DNA from: Bacteroidaceae bacterium
GTDB lineage: Bacteria > Bacteroidota > Bacteroidia > Bacteroidales > Bacteroidaceae
Length of the DNA: 44,446 nucleotides
Direction of reading: 5' to 3'
Assembly (NCBI GenBank): GCA_017447625.1
Contig: JAFSNB010000045.1
Coordinates: 1-44,446 of the forward strand
Shown: in pieces, positions 16,550-24,642 of the stretch
Layout of the letters: every line of letters starts with the position of its first letter
How positions within the stretch are numbered: the first letter of the stretch is position 1
Program-made: the position numbers and the translations under genes
The notes under the pieces: model-generated
What the model was told of the DNA's origin: nothing
What the model saw: only the letters and a program-made list of their open reading frames with translations
Databases searched by the model: none

Positions 16550-17830
16550 ATGGATAAAAACGAAACCATGCGCCAGCCTCTCCCCTCCCTCACGGGAGGG
16601 GTCGGGGGTGGGTCTCTTTTGAACCGTTTCCTCGACTACGTCTCCTACGACACACAGTCGAGCGAGGAGGCAGAGGGCTGCCCCAGCACACCCAAACAAC
16701 TCGTGTTCGCACGCCATCTGGCAGACTCCCTTGAAGAGATGGGGCTCGATGACGTCACCATGGATGACAACGGATACATCTACGCCACCCTGCCAAGCAA
16801 CGCCGAAGGCGATGTGCCAACTATAGGCTTCATCGCACACTACGACACCAGCCCCGATTGCTCCGGAGCCGACATTCACCCGCGAATAGTGGAAAACTAC
16901 GACGGCGGGGACATCATTCTGGACGAGGCTGAAGGCATTGTCACCTCGCCCAAGATGTTCCCCGAGATGCTCGACCACATCGGCGAAGACCTTATTGTAA
17001 CCGATGGCCACACGCTGTTAGGAGCCGATGACAAAGCAGGCATAGCCGAAATCGTCGAGGCCATGGCCTATCTCATGGCACATCCCGAAATCACTCACGG
17101 ACGCATACGTATAGCCTTCAACCCCGACGAGGAGATAGGCGCCGGAGCACACCTCTTCGACGTGGAGAAATTCGGCGCAGAGTGGGCTTACACCATGGAC
17201 GGCTCCGAAATAGGCGAACTGGAATACGAGAACTTCAACGCCGCCGCTGCTACAATCCGCATCCGAGGACTCAACGTGCATCCAGGCTATGCCAAGGACA
17301 AGATGCGCAACGCCTGCCTCATCGCCACCGAGTTCGCAGACGCCATGCCAAAGGACGAAGTGCCCGCACGCACCGAAGGTTACGAGGGCTTCTATCACCT
17401 CACCGGCATACGTGCCACCGTGGAAGAAGCCACCCTCAGTTATATCATTCGCGACCACGACCGCCAGCGCTTCGAAGAGCGCAAGAACTTCGTGGCCGAC
17501 CTCGTAGCCGTATTCGAGGAACGCTATGGCGAGGGTATCGTTGAGGCTGACATCCGCGACCAGTATTATAACATGAAACAGCAGCTCGAAGGCAAGGACC
17601 ACATCATCGACATAGCCCGCCGAGCCATCGAAGAGGCTGGCATGGAATGTAAGGTCAAGGCCATACGCGGCGGCACCGACGGCGCCCAGCTCTCATTCAA
17701 AGGTCTCCCCTGCCCCAACATATTCGCCGGCGGCCTCAACTTCCACGGCCGTCACGAATTCGTCCCCATTCAGTCCATGCAGAAAGCGATGCAAACCGTC
17801 ATCAACACCTGCCGCATCGTAGCAGAATAG
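16550..17830 (+). CDS. pepT: Peptidase T (tripeptide aminopeptidase) with element-encoded N-terminal insertion
   Basis: PepT is a cytoplasmic M20-family zinc peptidase that removes the N-terminal residue of tripeptides. Metal-site segments are present: [11 protein letters not shown] (first His and Asp), [12 protein letters not shown] (bridging Asp), [10 protein letters not shown] (catalytic and metal Glu), and [10 protein letters not shown] near the end. The family body starts at [15 protein letters not shown]. Residues 10-22 ([13 protein letters not shown]) are coded by a palindromic element. The protein has 426 residues against the usual 405-410. A start at a non-ATG codon after the element (TTG near 16619) cannot be excluded. 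Confidence 0.93.
   Translation: MDKNETMRQPLPSLTGGVGGGSLLNRFLDYVSYDTQSSEEAEGCPSTPKQLVFARHLADSLEEMGLDDVTMDDNGYIYATLPSNAEGDVPTIGFIAHYDTSPDCSGADIHPRIVENYDGGDIILDEAEGIVTSPKMFPEMLDHIGEDLIVTDGHTLLGADDKAGIAEIVEAMAYLMAHPEITHGRIRIAFNPDEEIGAGAHLFDVEKFGAEWAYTMDGSEIGELEYENFNAAAATIRIRGLNVHPGYAKDKMRNACLIATEFADAMPKDEVPARTEGYEGFYHLTGIRATVEEATLSYIIRDHDRQRFEERKNFVADLVAVFEERYGEGIVEADIRDQYYNMKQQLEGKDHIIDIARRAIEEAGMECKVKAIRGGTDGAQLSFKGLPCPNIFAGGLNFHGRHEFVPIQSMQKAMQTVINTCRIVAE
16577..16616 (-). repeat. GC palindromic element, copy e, inside pepT
   Basis: The arms CTCCCCTCCC and GGGAGGGG around TCAC are followed by CGGGGGTGGGTC. It is nearly identical to copy a before rseP and is the inverse of copy d. It is read through in frame as codons 10-22 of pepT. 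Confidence 0.88.
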
Positions 17831-17855
17831 ATCGATTAAGACCTCCATCGCAAAT

Positions 17856-17909
17856 ATAAACAAGCCCACCGTAGTGTCAGCACTCTGGCATTACGGTGGA
17901 TTTGTTTAT
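17856..17909. terminator. Bidirectional hairpin between pepT and the opposing transcript
   Basis: The long arms ATAAACAAGCCCACCGTA and TTACGGTGGATTTGTTTAT pair with one short mismatch region around an 18-base loop. The outer part is AT-rich on both strands, so it can end the pepT transcript and any leftward transcript from 18172. Confidence 0.75.
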
Positions 17910-18165
17910 ATAACGAGGAATAGGGTCCCGTTGATCTTTGTATAGAATCCTTTCGGCCTTGGGACAAAATCAATTAGGCCAAGGAGGAAAATCGTTTCAA
18001 ACAGGGAGAATAATAAAATCCAAGCCTTGGTTTCAATAATCCACGGCGTGGATTATTAAATTCTCGGCTTGGATTATTGAATTCCCGGCTTGGTTTTATA
18101 GCCCTTATCTCCTTGTATGGCGGGGAGACATCTTCATTCTAAAGGGAGGGAATCCCCTTGCTTTG
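17857..18165 (-). ncRNA. Candidate structured small RNA (or micro-ORF transcript)
   Basis: A good minus-strand promoter (18172-18179) directs transcription into 330 bases without any ORF over 60 codons, ending at the strong hairpin 17856-17909. The RNA would contain several nested palindromes built on CCAAGCC/GGCTTGG and AATAATCCAC/GTGGATTATT. A ten-codon ORF (18137-18105, MKMSPRHTRR) is present, with no proof that it is used. No known RNA family is recognised. The extent is inferred from promoter and terminator only. Confidence 0.4.
18020..18101. repeat. Nested palindromes with CCAAGCC/GGCTTGG words
   Basis: CCAAGCCTTGG (18020-18030) is a perfect palindrome. AATAATCCACG and CGTGGATTATT (18035-18057) form a perfect 11-base-arm palindrome around one base. 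CGGCTTGGATTATT and CCCGGCTTGG follow, so the whole segment is a series of related direct and inverted copies. A weaker CCTTGG...CCAAGG pair lies at about 17957-17983. Confidence 0.8.
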
Positions 18166-18171
18166 ACGGTG

Positions 18172-18179
18172 CAAAGATA
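18172..18179 (-). promoter_or_regulatory. Bacteroidetes -7 box facing the 17857-18165 transcript
   Basis: TATCTTTG on the minus strand, with TTG 20 bases upstream of it (in ATATTGCATAA), the expected spacing for a -33 element. No protein gene follows in this direction before pepT is reached in antisense. Confidence 0.65.
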
Positions 18180-18232
18180 CAACATTTTCGCGATTTATGC
18201 AATATTGAGAAGCAAAAAAATCGCACTTAATA

Positions 18233-18298
18233 CCCTTAAACTTCTTAAACCTCTTAAACTCTTAACCCAACTCCCCCTCCGGGGGCAGGGGGGCTTAT
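18233..18298. repeat. AT word repeat plus GC palindromic element, copy f
   Basis: Four to five copies of CTTAAAC run to about 18268. They are followed by CTCCCCCTCCGGGGGCAGGGGGG, whose right end overlaps the pth stop codon (18295-18297). This is the same AT-word-then-GC-palindrome order as at 4716-4838. Confidence 0.8.
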
Positions 18299-19032
18299 TG
18301 AGTCTTCGCTCTGCGGTTCAGCTCGTTCATGGCCATCTGGATACCGGCGAGACAGAAGGTTTTGATGGCGGCGGCAGCTACTTTGGTGCGCTCGGGGATA
18401 AGTTCTTCCTGCTCAGGGGGGAACTGGCTGAGGACGTAATCCACCTGCTGTCCGGGAAAGAAGTCGTTGCCTACGCCAAAACGGAGGCGGGCATACTGCT
18501 GGGTGCCGAGTATCTGAGCTATGTGCTTCAGACCGTTGTGACCAGCATCGCTGCCGCCGGGTTTCATTCGCATCTGGCCGAAGGGCAGGGCGATGTCATC
18601 CACACAGATGAGGAGATGGGAGAGCTCAATCTTCTCTTGCTGCATCCAGTAGCGAACGGCATTACCGCTCAGGTTCATGAATGTGCTGGGTTTGAGCAGG
18701 ATGAGTTGACGGCCCTTGACGCTGATACGAGTTACAAAGCCGTAGCGCTTATCCTCCCATACGACGACCCCCCCCCCCCGGGCTTTCTCCCCCCCACGGG
18801 CTTTCTCCCCCCCACGGGGGGAGTCAGAGAGGGGCCCAGAGAGGGGCTTAGCTGCTGAAGCTGCAAGGGCATCTACGATGCGGAAACCAATGTTGTGGCG
18901 CGTGCCTTCGTAATCAGGGCCTATGTTCCCAAGGCCGACAATGAGAAATTTTTCCATAGGAGAAGACTCTTCGGTAGATTGAGGAGTTTTGTCTTTAGCA
19001 AATAGTTTACGCAGGAAGGAAAACATGTGCAA
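18295..19032 (-). CDS. pth: Peptidyl-tRNA hydrolase with repeat-encoded internal insertion
   Basis: Pth releases peptides from peptidyl-tRNA and is essential in most bacteria. Family signs: [20 protein letters not shown] with the catalytic His, [13 protein letters not shown] with the active-site Asn, DDIALPFG with the Asp, and [15 protein letters not shown]. The ORF has 245 codons; a second start at 18957 ([10 protein letters not shown]) fits the usual N terminus. Family members normally go straight from the first helix to the WEDKRYGF-like strand. Here about 33 residues ([20 protein letters not shown] and following) are inserted by a GC-rich repeat containing a run of 12 C. The frame is intact in this sequence. 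Confidence 0.9.
   Translation of the reverse strand: MHMFSFLRKLFAKDKTPQSTEESSPMEKFLIVGLGNIGPDYEGTRHNIGFRIVDALAASAAKPLSGPLSDSPRGGEKARGGEKARGGGVVVWEDKRYGFVTRISVKGRQLILLKPSTFMNLSGNAVRYWMQQEKIELSHLLICVDDIALPFGQMRMKPGGSDAGHNGLKHIAQILGTQQYARLRFGVGNDFFPGQQVDYVLSQFPPEQEELIPERTKVAAAAIKTFCLAGIQMAMNELNRRAKTQ
18768..18846 (-). repeat. GC palindromic element, copy g, with tandem duplication and 12-C run, inside pth
   Basis: The plus strand shows 12 consecutive C (18768-18779) and two tandem copies of a 17-base unit GGGCTTTCTCCCCCCCA. Next is the palindrome CTCCCCCCCACGGGGGGAG with TCAGAGAGGGGCCC, and a further AGAGAGGGGC copy. The core matches copies c, j and l. The duplicated unit gives the repeated peptide GGEKAR. 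Confidence 0.85.
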
Positions 19033-19053
19033 TTGTGTGACGAATATTTACTG

Positions 19054-19092
19054 ATAAATAAAGGCGTAAGGCTCTTTATAACCTTACGCCTT
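19054..19092 (-). terminator. Rho-independent terminator of rplY
   Basis: AAGGCGTAAGG (19061-19071) and CCTTACGCCTT (19082-19092) form a perfect 11-base stem with a 10-base loop. On the minus strand it is followed by TTTATTTAT. It lies between rplY and pth. Confidence 0.85.
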
Positions 19093-19112
19093 AACTGTCC
19101 TTGAATGTAATT

Positions 19113-19150
19113 ACTCCCCTCCCTTCAGGGAGGGGCAGGGGGGAGAGTCC
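19113..19150. repeat. GC palindromic element, copy h (intergenic)
   Basis: ACTCCCCTCCC, then TTCAGGGAGGGG and CAGGGGGGAGAGTC. It has the same arms as copies a, d, e and i. It sits between the rplY stop and its terminator. Confidence 0.85.
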
Positions 19151-19159
19151 CCCTCATCT

Positions 19160-19762
19160 TTAAGCCTCCTCCTCAGCGGCAGCGGCGGCGCTGCGAGCGT
19201 TGCGGGTCATCATAACCTGGCAAACGACAACGCTGGGACTGGTAACCATCTCAAGGCCCTCGAAGGAGAGTTCGCCGGCCTTGATGGTCTTGCCGAGCTG
19301 CAGGTTGGTAACGTCGATATCCAAACGCTCAGGGATGGCTGTGTGAACGGCCTTAACCTTCAGCTTGCGGACACTGGCTGCCAGCTTACCACCGGCCTTA
19401 ACGCCCTCTGCGAGACCATTGAGCTTGATGGGCACTTCCATCACGATGGGCTTCTCGTCGGTAATCTCATAGAAGTCAACGTGGAGCACGTTGTCCTTCA
19501 CGGGGTGGAACTGAGCCTCCTTGAGGATGGCCTTGCACTCCTTGCCGTCGATGTTGAGGATGACGGTGTAGATATCGGGTGTGTAGAGCAGTTTGCGCAG
19601 CTCCTCGTTGGTTACTGCGAATGCGGTGGCTACGGGGAGACCGTTCTCACCACGCTTTTCACCATAGATGTTACAGGGTACGAGACCCTCTTTGCGCAAC
19701 TGTTTGGCGAGCTTCTTGCCGCCGGCGGTACGAGCCGTACCTTTGATTTCAATTGTCTTCAT
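19160..19762 (-). CDS. rplY: 50S ribosomal protein L25 (CTC family)
   Basis: A 200-residue long form of L25, with an N-terminal 5S-rRNA-binding barrel (about 1-90; GTARTAGGKKLAKQLRKEG and VPCNIYGE are typical) and the C-terminal TL5/CTC domain. The Ala/Glu-rich end (SAAAAAEEEA) is common in this group. It is a single-gene unit with a promoter at 19859-19866, a leader of about 90 bases and a strong terminator. This is the form often annotated as general stress protein CTC. Confidence 0.94.
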   Translation of the reverse strand: MKTIEIKGTARTAGGKKLAKQLRKEGLVPCNIYGEKRGENGLPVATAFAVTNEELRKLLYTPDIYTVILNIDGKECKAILKEAQFHPVKDNVLHVDFYEITDEKPIVMEVPIKLNGLAEGVKAGGKLAASVRKLKVKAVHTAIPERLDIDVTNLQLGKTIKAGELSFEGLEMVTSPSVVVCQVMMTRNARSAAAAAEEEA

Positions 19763-19858
19763 GAGTTGTTTGTTAAATGTGTTACTCTAATTAAGTTTTT
19801 GTGCTTAATCGCCATCACACGAACCGCCTCAGCGGGGTATGTGCTTCGAAAAGCGGCG

Positions 19859-19866
19859 CAAAAGTA
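19859..19866 (-). promoter_or_regulatory. Bacteroidetes -7 box for rplY
   Basis: TACTTTTG on the minus strand. It is divergent from the box at 19931-19938, and the two promoters share the intervening 60-base AT-rich stretch. Confidence 0.7.
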
Positions 19867-19930
19867 GTTACTTTTTCCCAATTAGCAAACATTTTGGCCC
19901 GATAAATTTGCAAGAACGACCGTTTCTGCC

Positions 19931-19938
19931 TATTTTTG
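19931..19938 (+). promoter_or_regulatory. Bacteroidetes -7 box for the 20099 gene
   Basis: TATTTTTG fits TAnnTTTG, and TTTG lies 21 bases upstream as a possible -33 element. Transcription from here would place the AT word repeats and the core element (19958-20090) in the 5' leader of the secreted protein. Confidence 0.6.
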
Positions 19939-19957
19939 CCGCATAAATCAAGGGAAT

Positions 19958-20015
19958 TTGAACATTGAACATTGAACATTGAACATTGAACATTGAGCAT
20001 TGAACATTGAACATT
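19958..20015. repeat. Tandem heptamer repeat (ATTGAAC)
   Basis: Eight near-perfect tandem copies of the 7-base word ATTGAAC (one reads ATTGAGC). The exact tandem repeat suggests that copy number can change by slippage. It lies in the presumed leader of the 20099 gene. Confidence 0.9.
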
Positions 20016-20017
20016 AA

Positions 20018-20090
20018 GCTGCGCGCAGCATAATTATGAATTAAGACGTATTGATGAGCGAAGTCGAATAATTATGAATTAAGAATTAGA
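20018..20090. repeat. Core element with 15-base direct repeats, copy 1
   Basis: A GCTGCGCGCAGC palindrome is followed by TAATTATGAATTAAG (20031-20045), a 23-base core (20046-20068; starts ACGTA, contains TGAGCGAAG, ends CGAA), and an exact second copy of TAATTATGAATTAAG (20069-20083). Two related copies are at 38284-38340 and 39766-39818. Confidence 0.85.
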
Positions 20091-20098
20091 TAAAGATT

Positions 20099-23000
20099 AT
20101 GACTTATAAATTATCATCACTTTTGTGTTCGTTGGCAGTTGCAGTTGCCACGCACATGTCGGCTCAGACAGACGTAACAAGTTTGTATCTCAGCAACCCC
20201 TCGTTTGAGGTGGCGACCTTGGGCAACCAAGTGACAAATCAGAATGACGGCCTTCGCGGTTGGGAGCTCTCGGCCCTTACAGGCTGGACAACGACCAATC
20301 CCGGCACGCAGTTGCTGATTACGGCCGACTGCTTCACAGACAACAACTTCGGTAAGACGGCCATTGCCGATGGCCAATACGCCCTCTACCAGCGTGTGGG
20401 CTGGACCACGGCCGCAAGCACCGTCAGTCAGGTGACTCAGAGCATACCTGCTGGCGAATACCAGCTGACATTCCGCACCAAGGCCTTTTATGCCAACAGC
20501 GCGACATCGTCTGCCACAGCGCGGGTCGTGGCAGGCGGAAAGACACTGGGGAGCCAGACATTCAGCTTTGTTCAGGGCAACGTGGGCTGTATGACAAGCC
20601 GCGAATGGACAGAGCAGAAGGTGAAGTTCACCGTAACGACTCCTGCTGCGCTCACCATCAGCATCGACCTGACCTGGCAGAGCGGAGGCTCGTGCATAGC
20701 TATGGACGATTTCCGCCTGATAAGCGTTCCCGAAGGAACAAACGCGATTGAAATCATAGGAGGGCGCGAGACAGACATCACCTCTCCCACCGAGGGCGTT
20801 ATCACGCACACGTTCACAGACGAGGCTACGATGATGAACGACCTGCTGCAGATGCTGGCTAACTCGATGACATACGCCAAGAACATCTGGTTCGACTGCG
20901 CCGCCCCGAACAGCGTGAACGAGACGTGCGGCTTCTTCAAGGCCAACAGCGCGGGCAACAGTAACGAGGACGGCGTTCGCACGAACGCAGACTTCTCTAT
21001 GATTTGCGCTTTCATTAATAAATACGCGCGCGGGAAGGTTACTCTGCCCACCGGCGTGACGTGGGACGAAGTCAAAGCTATGGCCATGAAGAGCCTCATC
21101 TTCGGCTATTCCACACACAAGGCCAACAAGCTGAAGGTGACTTCGAACAACGCATACTGGGGAAGCACAGCCACGAACGATGCCGTCTGGGAGAGCTCAC
21201 TCTGGGCTATGAGCTTGGCCTACGCCAGTTATTTCCTCGCCGACGAACTCTCCAGCACGCAGAAGAACTACATATACAAGATGCTGAAGGCGGAGTGCAA
21301 CTATGAGCTGAACCGCTCTATTCCGACGGGCTACGCTGGCGACACGAAAGCCGAGGAGAACGGTTGGGAGGCCGACATTCTGGCCGCCACGCTGGGTCTG
21401 TACCCCAACGACGCGCTGGCAACACAATGGTTCAATCGCCTGCGCGAATTCGCCATAAACAGCTACTCGCAGGTCGATGACGCGAACGACCGCACCGTCA
21501 TTGACCCCGATTACGACCAGAAGACGGTGGCCAACCTCTACCGGGGGGCAAACCTCTACGAGGACTTCACGCTGCAGAATCACAACTATTTCCACACCTC
21601 GTACCAGAACGTGGTTATTCAGGAGCTGGGCGAGGCAGCTCTGGCGCTGAAACTCTTCCAAGGCGATTCACAACAATGGAAGACCAACGCGCTGATGCAC
21701 GGCAACAAAGCCGTTATGGACAATGTGCTGGCTTGGTTGGCGCTTGCCGACGGCGAACTGGCTATGCCGAACGGTAACGACTGGAGTATGTTCCTTTTCG
21801 ACCAGATCACTTCCTACTCCACTCTGGCCTGTTTCCTGCGCGACCCCGATGCCCTGCTTTTAGAGAACATGGCATACAAATACATAAAGGCCAGACAGCA
21901 GACAACGACCGACGGCTCCTGGCTGCTCAACTCAGACATAGGGCCGCGCCGAATGGGCGTTGAGGGACACCGTGTGATGATGACTTATCTAATGCATCTC
22001 GCCGCATCCACAGCCGATCTCCAACCGACAACTTGGGAGACGTTCCTGGACGAGCACATGGATGCCCGCCGACTGACGACCCAGAACATCATTCGCGCCG
22101 CTTCGCGAGACCGCTTCATCACCTTCTCGTGGTCCGACGGTCTGAAGAGCTACACAGGCTATTTCGCCGACACCACGCCAGACCGCAACAAGATTGTTTG
22201 TCCGTTCAAGGCGAACAACACGGGCAACCTGCTCGGATGGTATAACGTGAGCGGCAAAGGCACGAACGCCACCGCCGTCACCGCCGGTATATACAAGATG
22301 AAGGACAACGCCTTCACCATGAACGGAACCCTGAACACCAACGACGCCACGCTCCAGAACCGCTTCGTGCTGGCCGCCACAGAGGGCAACGCCGTTATTT
22401 ACATGAACCGTGTTAAGGCGCTGGCCGACGCCACCATCAGCGGACGCAGGGGCGGACTGCTGGCAATCTCCACCGACCCGTTCATGCGCACAAAGCGCAC
22501 TCTGTACCACGCCGGAGGCCGCATACAGGCTGACGGCACACAGTTGAGCGAACTCGCTTCGCCGTGGGTCAATATAGACAACTCCGTAGGTGTAGTCACC
22601 GTGGGCGGCACCGGCTCTATAGGCTTTGGCGACCGCGCCCTCTCCAACTCCATACAGATGAGCAAACTCTATCCGCTCTACTCCAACGCGAACGAGAGCG
22701 TGAAGAAGGACAAGACCGTGGATCGTTCGGCCGTAATTTACTACTCGCGTGTCGATAGCGCCGCCACAGCCGCCCTGCAGAAGGGTGTCGTAAGTCTGGC
22801 CGAACAGCTGCCGGAGACCTGGAACGGGCTCATCGCTCCCGACCCCGACGGCACGCGCTACTTGCTGCTGGCGAATTTCGAGGGTAAGAGCAAGAACAAA
22901 GCAGAGTTGAAGGACATCACTTTCGAGGAGGGAGCACCTGTATTCGGCTCAGAGACCACAATCCTCGATGGCAAGGCTTCCGCCACCTTCGCCATAGACG

Positions 23001-24199
23001 AAGAGCACTCGCTCATGCAGCACCTCTGCGTCTATGTCAAAGGAGCCGACGTCTATGCCAAAGCCATCTCGCCCACGGACGACGCGCTGATTTCCATCCG
23101 TTCAATAGGCCGAGAGCGCCAGAACGCAACAATCACCTACGTGAAGAACGGCAAGACGTTCACTACCCGGCAGGCTATGGAGCCGGACGGAACCTATCTC
23201 GTCACCTTCGACGACGAGAAGCTGCAAGTGAATCTGGTGAACGAAGCGCAGACGGAGACGTGGAAGGACGTAACAGCACTCCTGATAGCAAACCCTAATT
23301 TCGAGGAGGACAACACCTGGGGAACTACTGGCAACATCACCCTCAACGGTGTGGCATACAACCCATGCTACACCCAAAACGTGACACCCGCCAGCAACCA
23401 GTATCCCCAAGTGCTGCCAGTGGCAGGCTGGACGGCAGAAAACGGGCTGACCGCCGCTTCCAACTTCGCCCTCCTCTACTCCATGCCCTACAGTTTCACT
23501 CAGTACTGCGTGAGCCCCAGCAACCTCGGCAACAGCGCGAGCATAATGGCAGAACCAGCTGCATTTGCCGACAGTTGCCACGCCCGATGCCTCTCTGTCC
23601 TCAACTCGTGGACCAGCGGTACGAACGCCATCAGTCAGGAGGTGCAGTTGCCTTACAGCGGCCGCTACCGCCTCACCTTCGACATGCGCTATGCCTGCGC
23701 CAACGAGAGCCGCCGCACCGCCCCAAACGTCATCACGACCTCGGGCGGCAACATCAACACCGCCCTCTGCGGACTGGTCATTGACGGAGAAGAACTATAC
23801 GCCCCCTACCCCTCCGCCCCCGACATCTGGGAGGAGCAAGTGATAGAGTTTGAAGGACCCACCCCCAACCCCTCCCGTCAGGGAGGGGAGCTAGCTGACG
23901 CGCTTCCTGTTACAATTCGACTCGGTCTGAACACATCTGCCAGTCAGGGAGCTGCAAACAATACCCGCCTCTATATTGATAACCTGCATCTCTATTACCT
24001 TCAGAACGATGCAGACGGCATCGAAGACATGAACTCAGAGAATAAAACCCTTAGATCTTTCCCACAACAGGAGTTCTCCCCACAACGGGGGGAGTCAGAG
24101 GGGAACCCTATAACATACGACCTCTCCGGTCGTCCCATATCTTCCACTATCAAAGGCTTACATATAGTAGCCGGGAAAAAACATATTTTAATTGAATAA
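20099..24199 (+). CDS. Very large secreted protein, probable polysaccharide-active enzyme
   Basis: A 1366-residue protein with a signal peptide (LLCSLAVAVATHMSA, cleavage after residue 22). The N-terminal region (about 28-205) and C-terminal region (about 1080-1285) are similar jelly-roll, carbohydrate-binding-like modules, each opening with a NPSFE/NPNFE phrase and containing GWT. Between them is a long helical domain (about 225-660, with ENGWEADILAATLGLYPND and NHNYFHTSYQN) and then beta-rich segments. This layout resembles toroid-plus-sandwich polysaccharide lyases or hydrolases, but I cannot assign a family. The end (ITYDLSGRPI...GLHIVAGKKHILIE) resembles tails on secreted Bacteroidales proteins. 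Two palindromic elements are read in frame near the C terminus. Confidence 0.75.
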   Translation: MTYKLSSLLCSLAVAVATHMSAQTDVTSLYLSNPSFEVATLGNQVTNQNDGLRGWELSALTGWTTTNPGTQLLITADCFTDNNFGKTAIADGQYALYQRVGWTTAASTVSQVTQSIPAGEYQLTFRTKAFYANSATSSATARVVAGGKTLGSQTFSFVQGNVGCMTSREWTEQKVKFTVTTPAALTISIDLTWQSGGSCIAMDDFRLISVPEGTNAIEIIGGRETDITSPTEGVITHTFTDEATMMNDLLQMLANSMTYAKNIWFDCAAPNSVNETCGFFKANSAGNSNEDGVRTNADFSMICAFINKYARGKVTLPTGVTWDEVKAMAMKSLIFGYSTHKANKLKVTSNNAYWGSTATNDAVWESSLWAMSLAYASYFLADELSSTQKNYIYKMLKAECNYELNRSIPTGYAGDTKAEENGWEADILAATLGLYPNDALATQWFNRLREFAINSYSQVDDANDRTVIDPDYDQKTVANLYRGANLYEDFTLQNHNYFHTSYQNVVIQELGEAALALKLFQGDSQQWKTNALMHGNKAVMDNVLAWLALADGELAMPNGNDWSMFLFDQITSYSTLACFLRDPDALLLENMAYKYIKARQQTTTDGSWLLNSDIGPRRMGVEGHRVMMTYLMHLAASTADLQPTTWETFLDEHMDARRLTTQNIIRAASRDRFITFSWSDGLKSYTGYFADTTPDRNKIVCPFKANNTGNLLGWYNVSGKGTNATAVTAGIYKMKDNAFTMNGTLNTNDATLQNRFVLAATEGNAVIYMNRVKALADATISGRRGGLLAISTDPFMRTKRTLYHAGGRIQADGTQLSELASPWVNIDNSVGVVTVGGTGSIGFGDRALSNSIQMSKLYPLYSNANESVKKDKTVDRSAVIYYSRVDSAATAALQKGVVSLAEQLPETWNGLIAPDPDGTRYLLLANFEGKSKNKAELKDITFEEGAPVFGSETTILDGKASATFAIDEEHSLMQHLCVYVKGADVYAKAISPTDDALISIRSIGRERQNATITYVKNGKTFTTRQAMEPDGTYLVTFDDEKLQVNLVNEAQTETWKDVTALLIANPNFEEDNTWGTTGNITLNGVAYNPCYTQNVTPASNQYPQVLPVAGWTAENGLTAASNFALLYSMPYSFTQYCVSPSNLGNSASIMAEPAAFADSCHARCLSVLNSWTSGTNAISQEVQLPYSGRYRLTFDMRYACANESRRTAPNVITTSGGNINTALCGLVIDGEELYAPYPSAPDIWEEQVIEFEGPTPNPSRQGGELADALPVTIRLGLNTSASQGAANNTRLYIDNLHLYYLQNDADGIEDMNSENKTLRSFPQQEFSPQRGESEGNPITYDLSGRPISSTIKGLHIVAGKKHILIE
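23856..23892 (+). repeat. GC palindromic element, copy i, inside the 20099 gene
   Basis: GACCCACCCCC, AACCCCTCCC, then GTCAGGGAGGGGAG. It is almost base-identical to copy d at 16484 and inverse to a and e. It encodes GPTPNPSRQGGEL at about residues 1253-1265, inside the C-terminal carbohydrate-binding-like module. Confidence 0.88.
24073..24108 (+). repeat. GC palindromic element, copy j, inside the 20099 gene
   Basis: TTCTCCCC, ACAACGGGGGGAG and TCAGAGGGGAACCC, the second palindrome type with a slightly decayed left arm. It codes FSPQRGESEGNP at about residues 1325-1336, in the linker just before the C-terminal tail. Confidence 0.8.
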
Positions 24200-24235
24200 A
24201 TAAACGTAAATTATTATTTTTAACACCTACTTAAC

Positions 24236-24628
24236 ATGAATAAAATTATTCCTTTAATTGCCATCCTTGACGTAATAGCCGCAGGAGGAGTCAGCGGATG
24301 CCACAAAGAGAAGAACAGCGACTGGGAAACTATCAAGACAAACAAGACAGAAGTTGTCTTCTCTGCCAACGGAGGATTCGACTCAGTGGAGACAACAAAT
24401 TACAGCTACTGGTGGATCTTACAAGTAAAGCTTCCAGATATAGATTCGACGCTTTATCCGGCTCCCAACGAAGCAGTAACCGCAGACTGGCTTCTTATTG
24501 AAAGCGACAAGAACAAGCTCTACATGAGGGCTCAGCCTAACTTATCCGAGAGCAACCGCCAAGCCAGAGTTGACATGAGTGTTGGCAATTCCTTCAAAAT
24601 CATCGATATAATCCAGGAGGCAAAATAA
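24236..24628 (+). CDS. Small lipoprotein with a single BACON-like domain
   Basis: A 130-residue protein. The hydrophobic leader ends in a lipobox VSGC (Cys22), so it is probably a lipoprotein. The remaining 108 residues have the beta-rich pattern of BACON domains: an early GG (SANGGFDSVE), a Trp pair (YSYWWI), ADWLLIES, then NRQARVDMSVGNSFKIIDIIQ with the usual ending on I-x-x-I-x-Q. BACON domains usually occur as an N-terminal part of larger glycan-active proteins; here it stands alone. It lies 36 bases downstream of the giant secreted protein, probably in its operon. A glycan or mucin role is inference. Confidence 0.65.
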   Translation: MNKIIPLIAILDVIAAGGVSGCHKEKNSDWETIKTNKTEVVFSANGGFDSVETTNYSYWWILQVKLPDIDSTLYPAPNEAVTADWLLIESDKNKLYMRAQPNLSESNRQARVDMSVGNSFKIIDIIQEAK

Positions 24629-24642
24629 AGATTAAAGAAGTA

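Noticed and set aside
18295-19032. pth as pseudogene because of the long insertion
   Set aside because: All catalytic segments are present and the frame is open through the 12-C run, so the sequence given encodes a complete enzyme.
19958-20015. Possible CRISPR-like array (regular short repeats)
   Set aside because: The 7-base units are contiguous with no spacers, and no cas gene is present; it is a plain tandem repeat.
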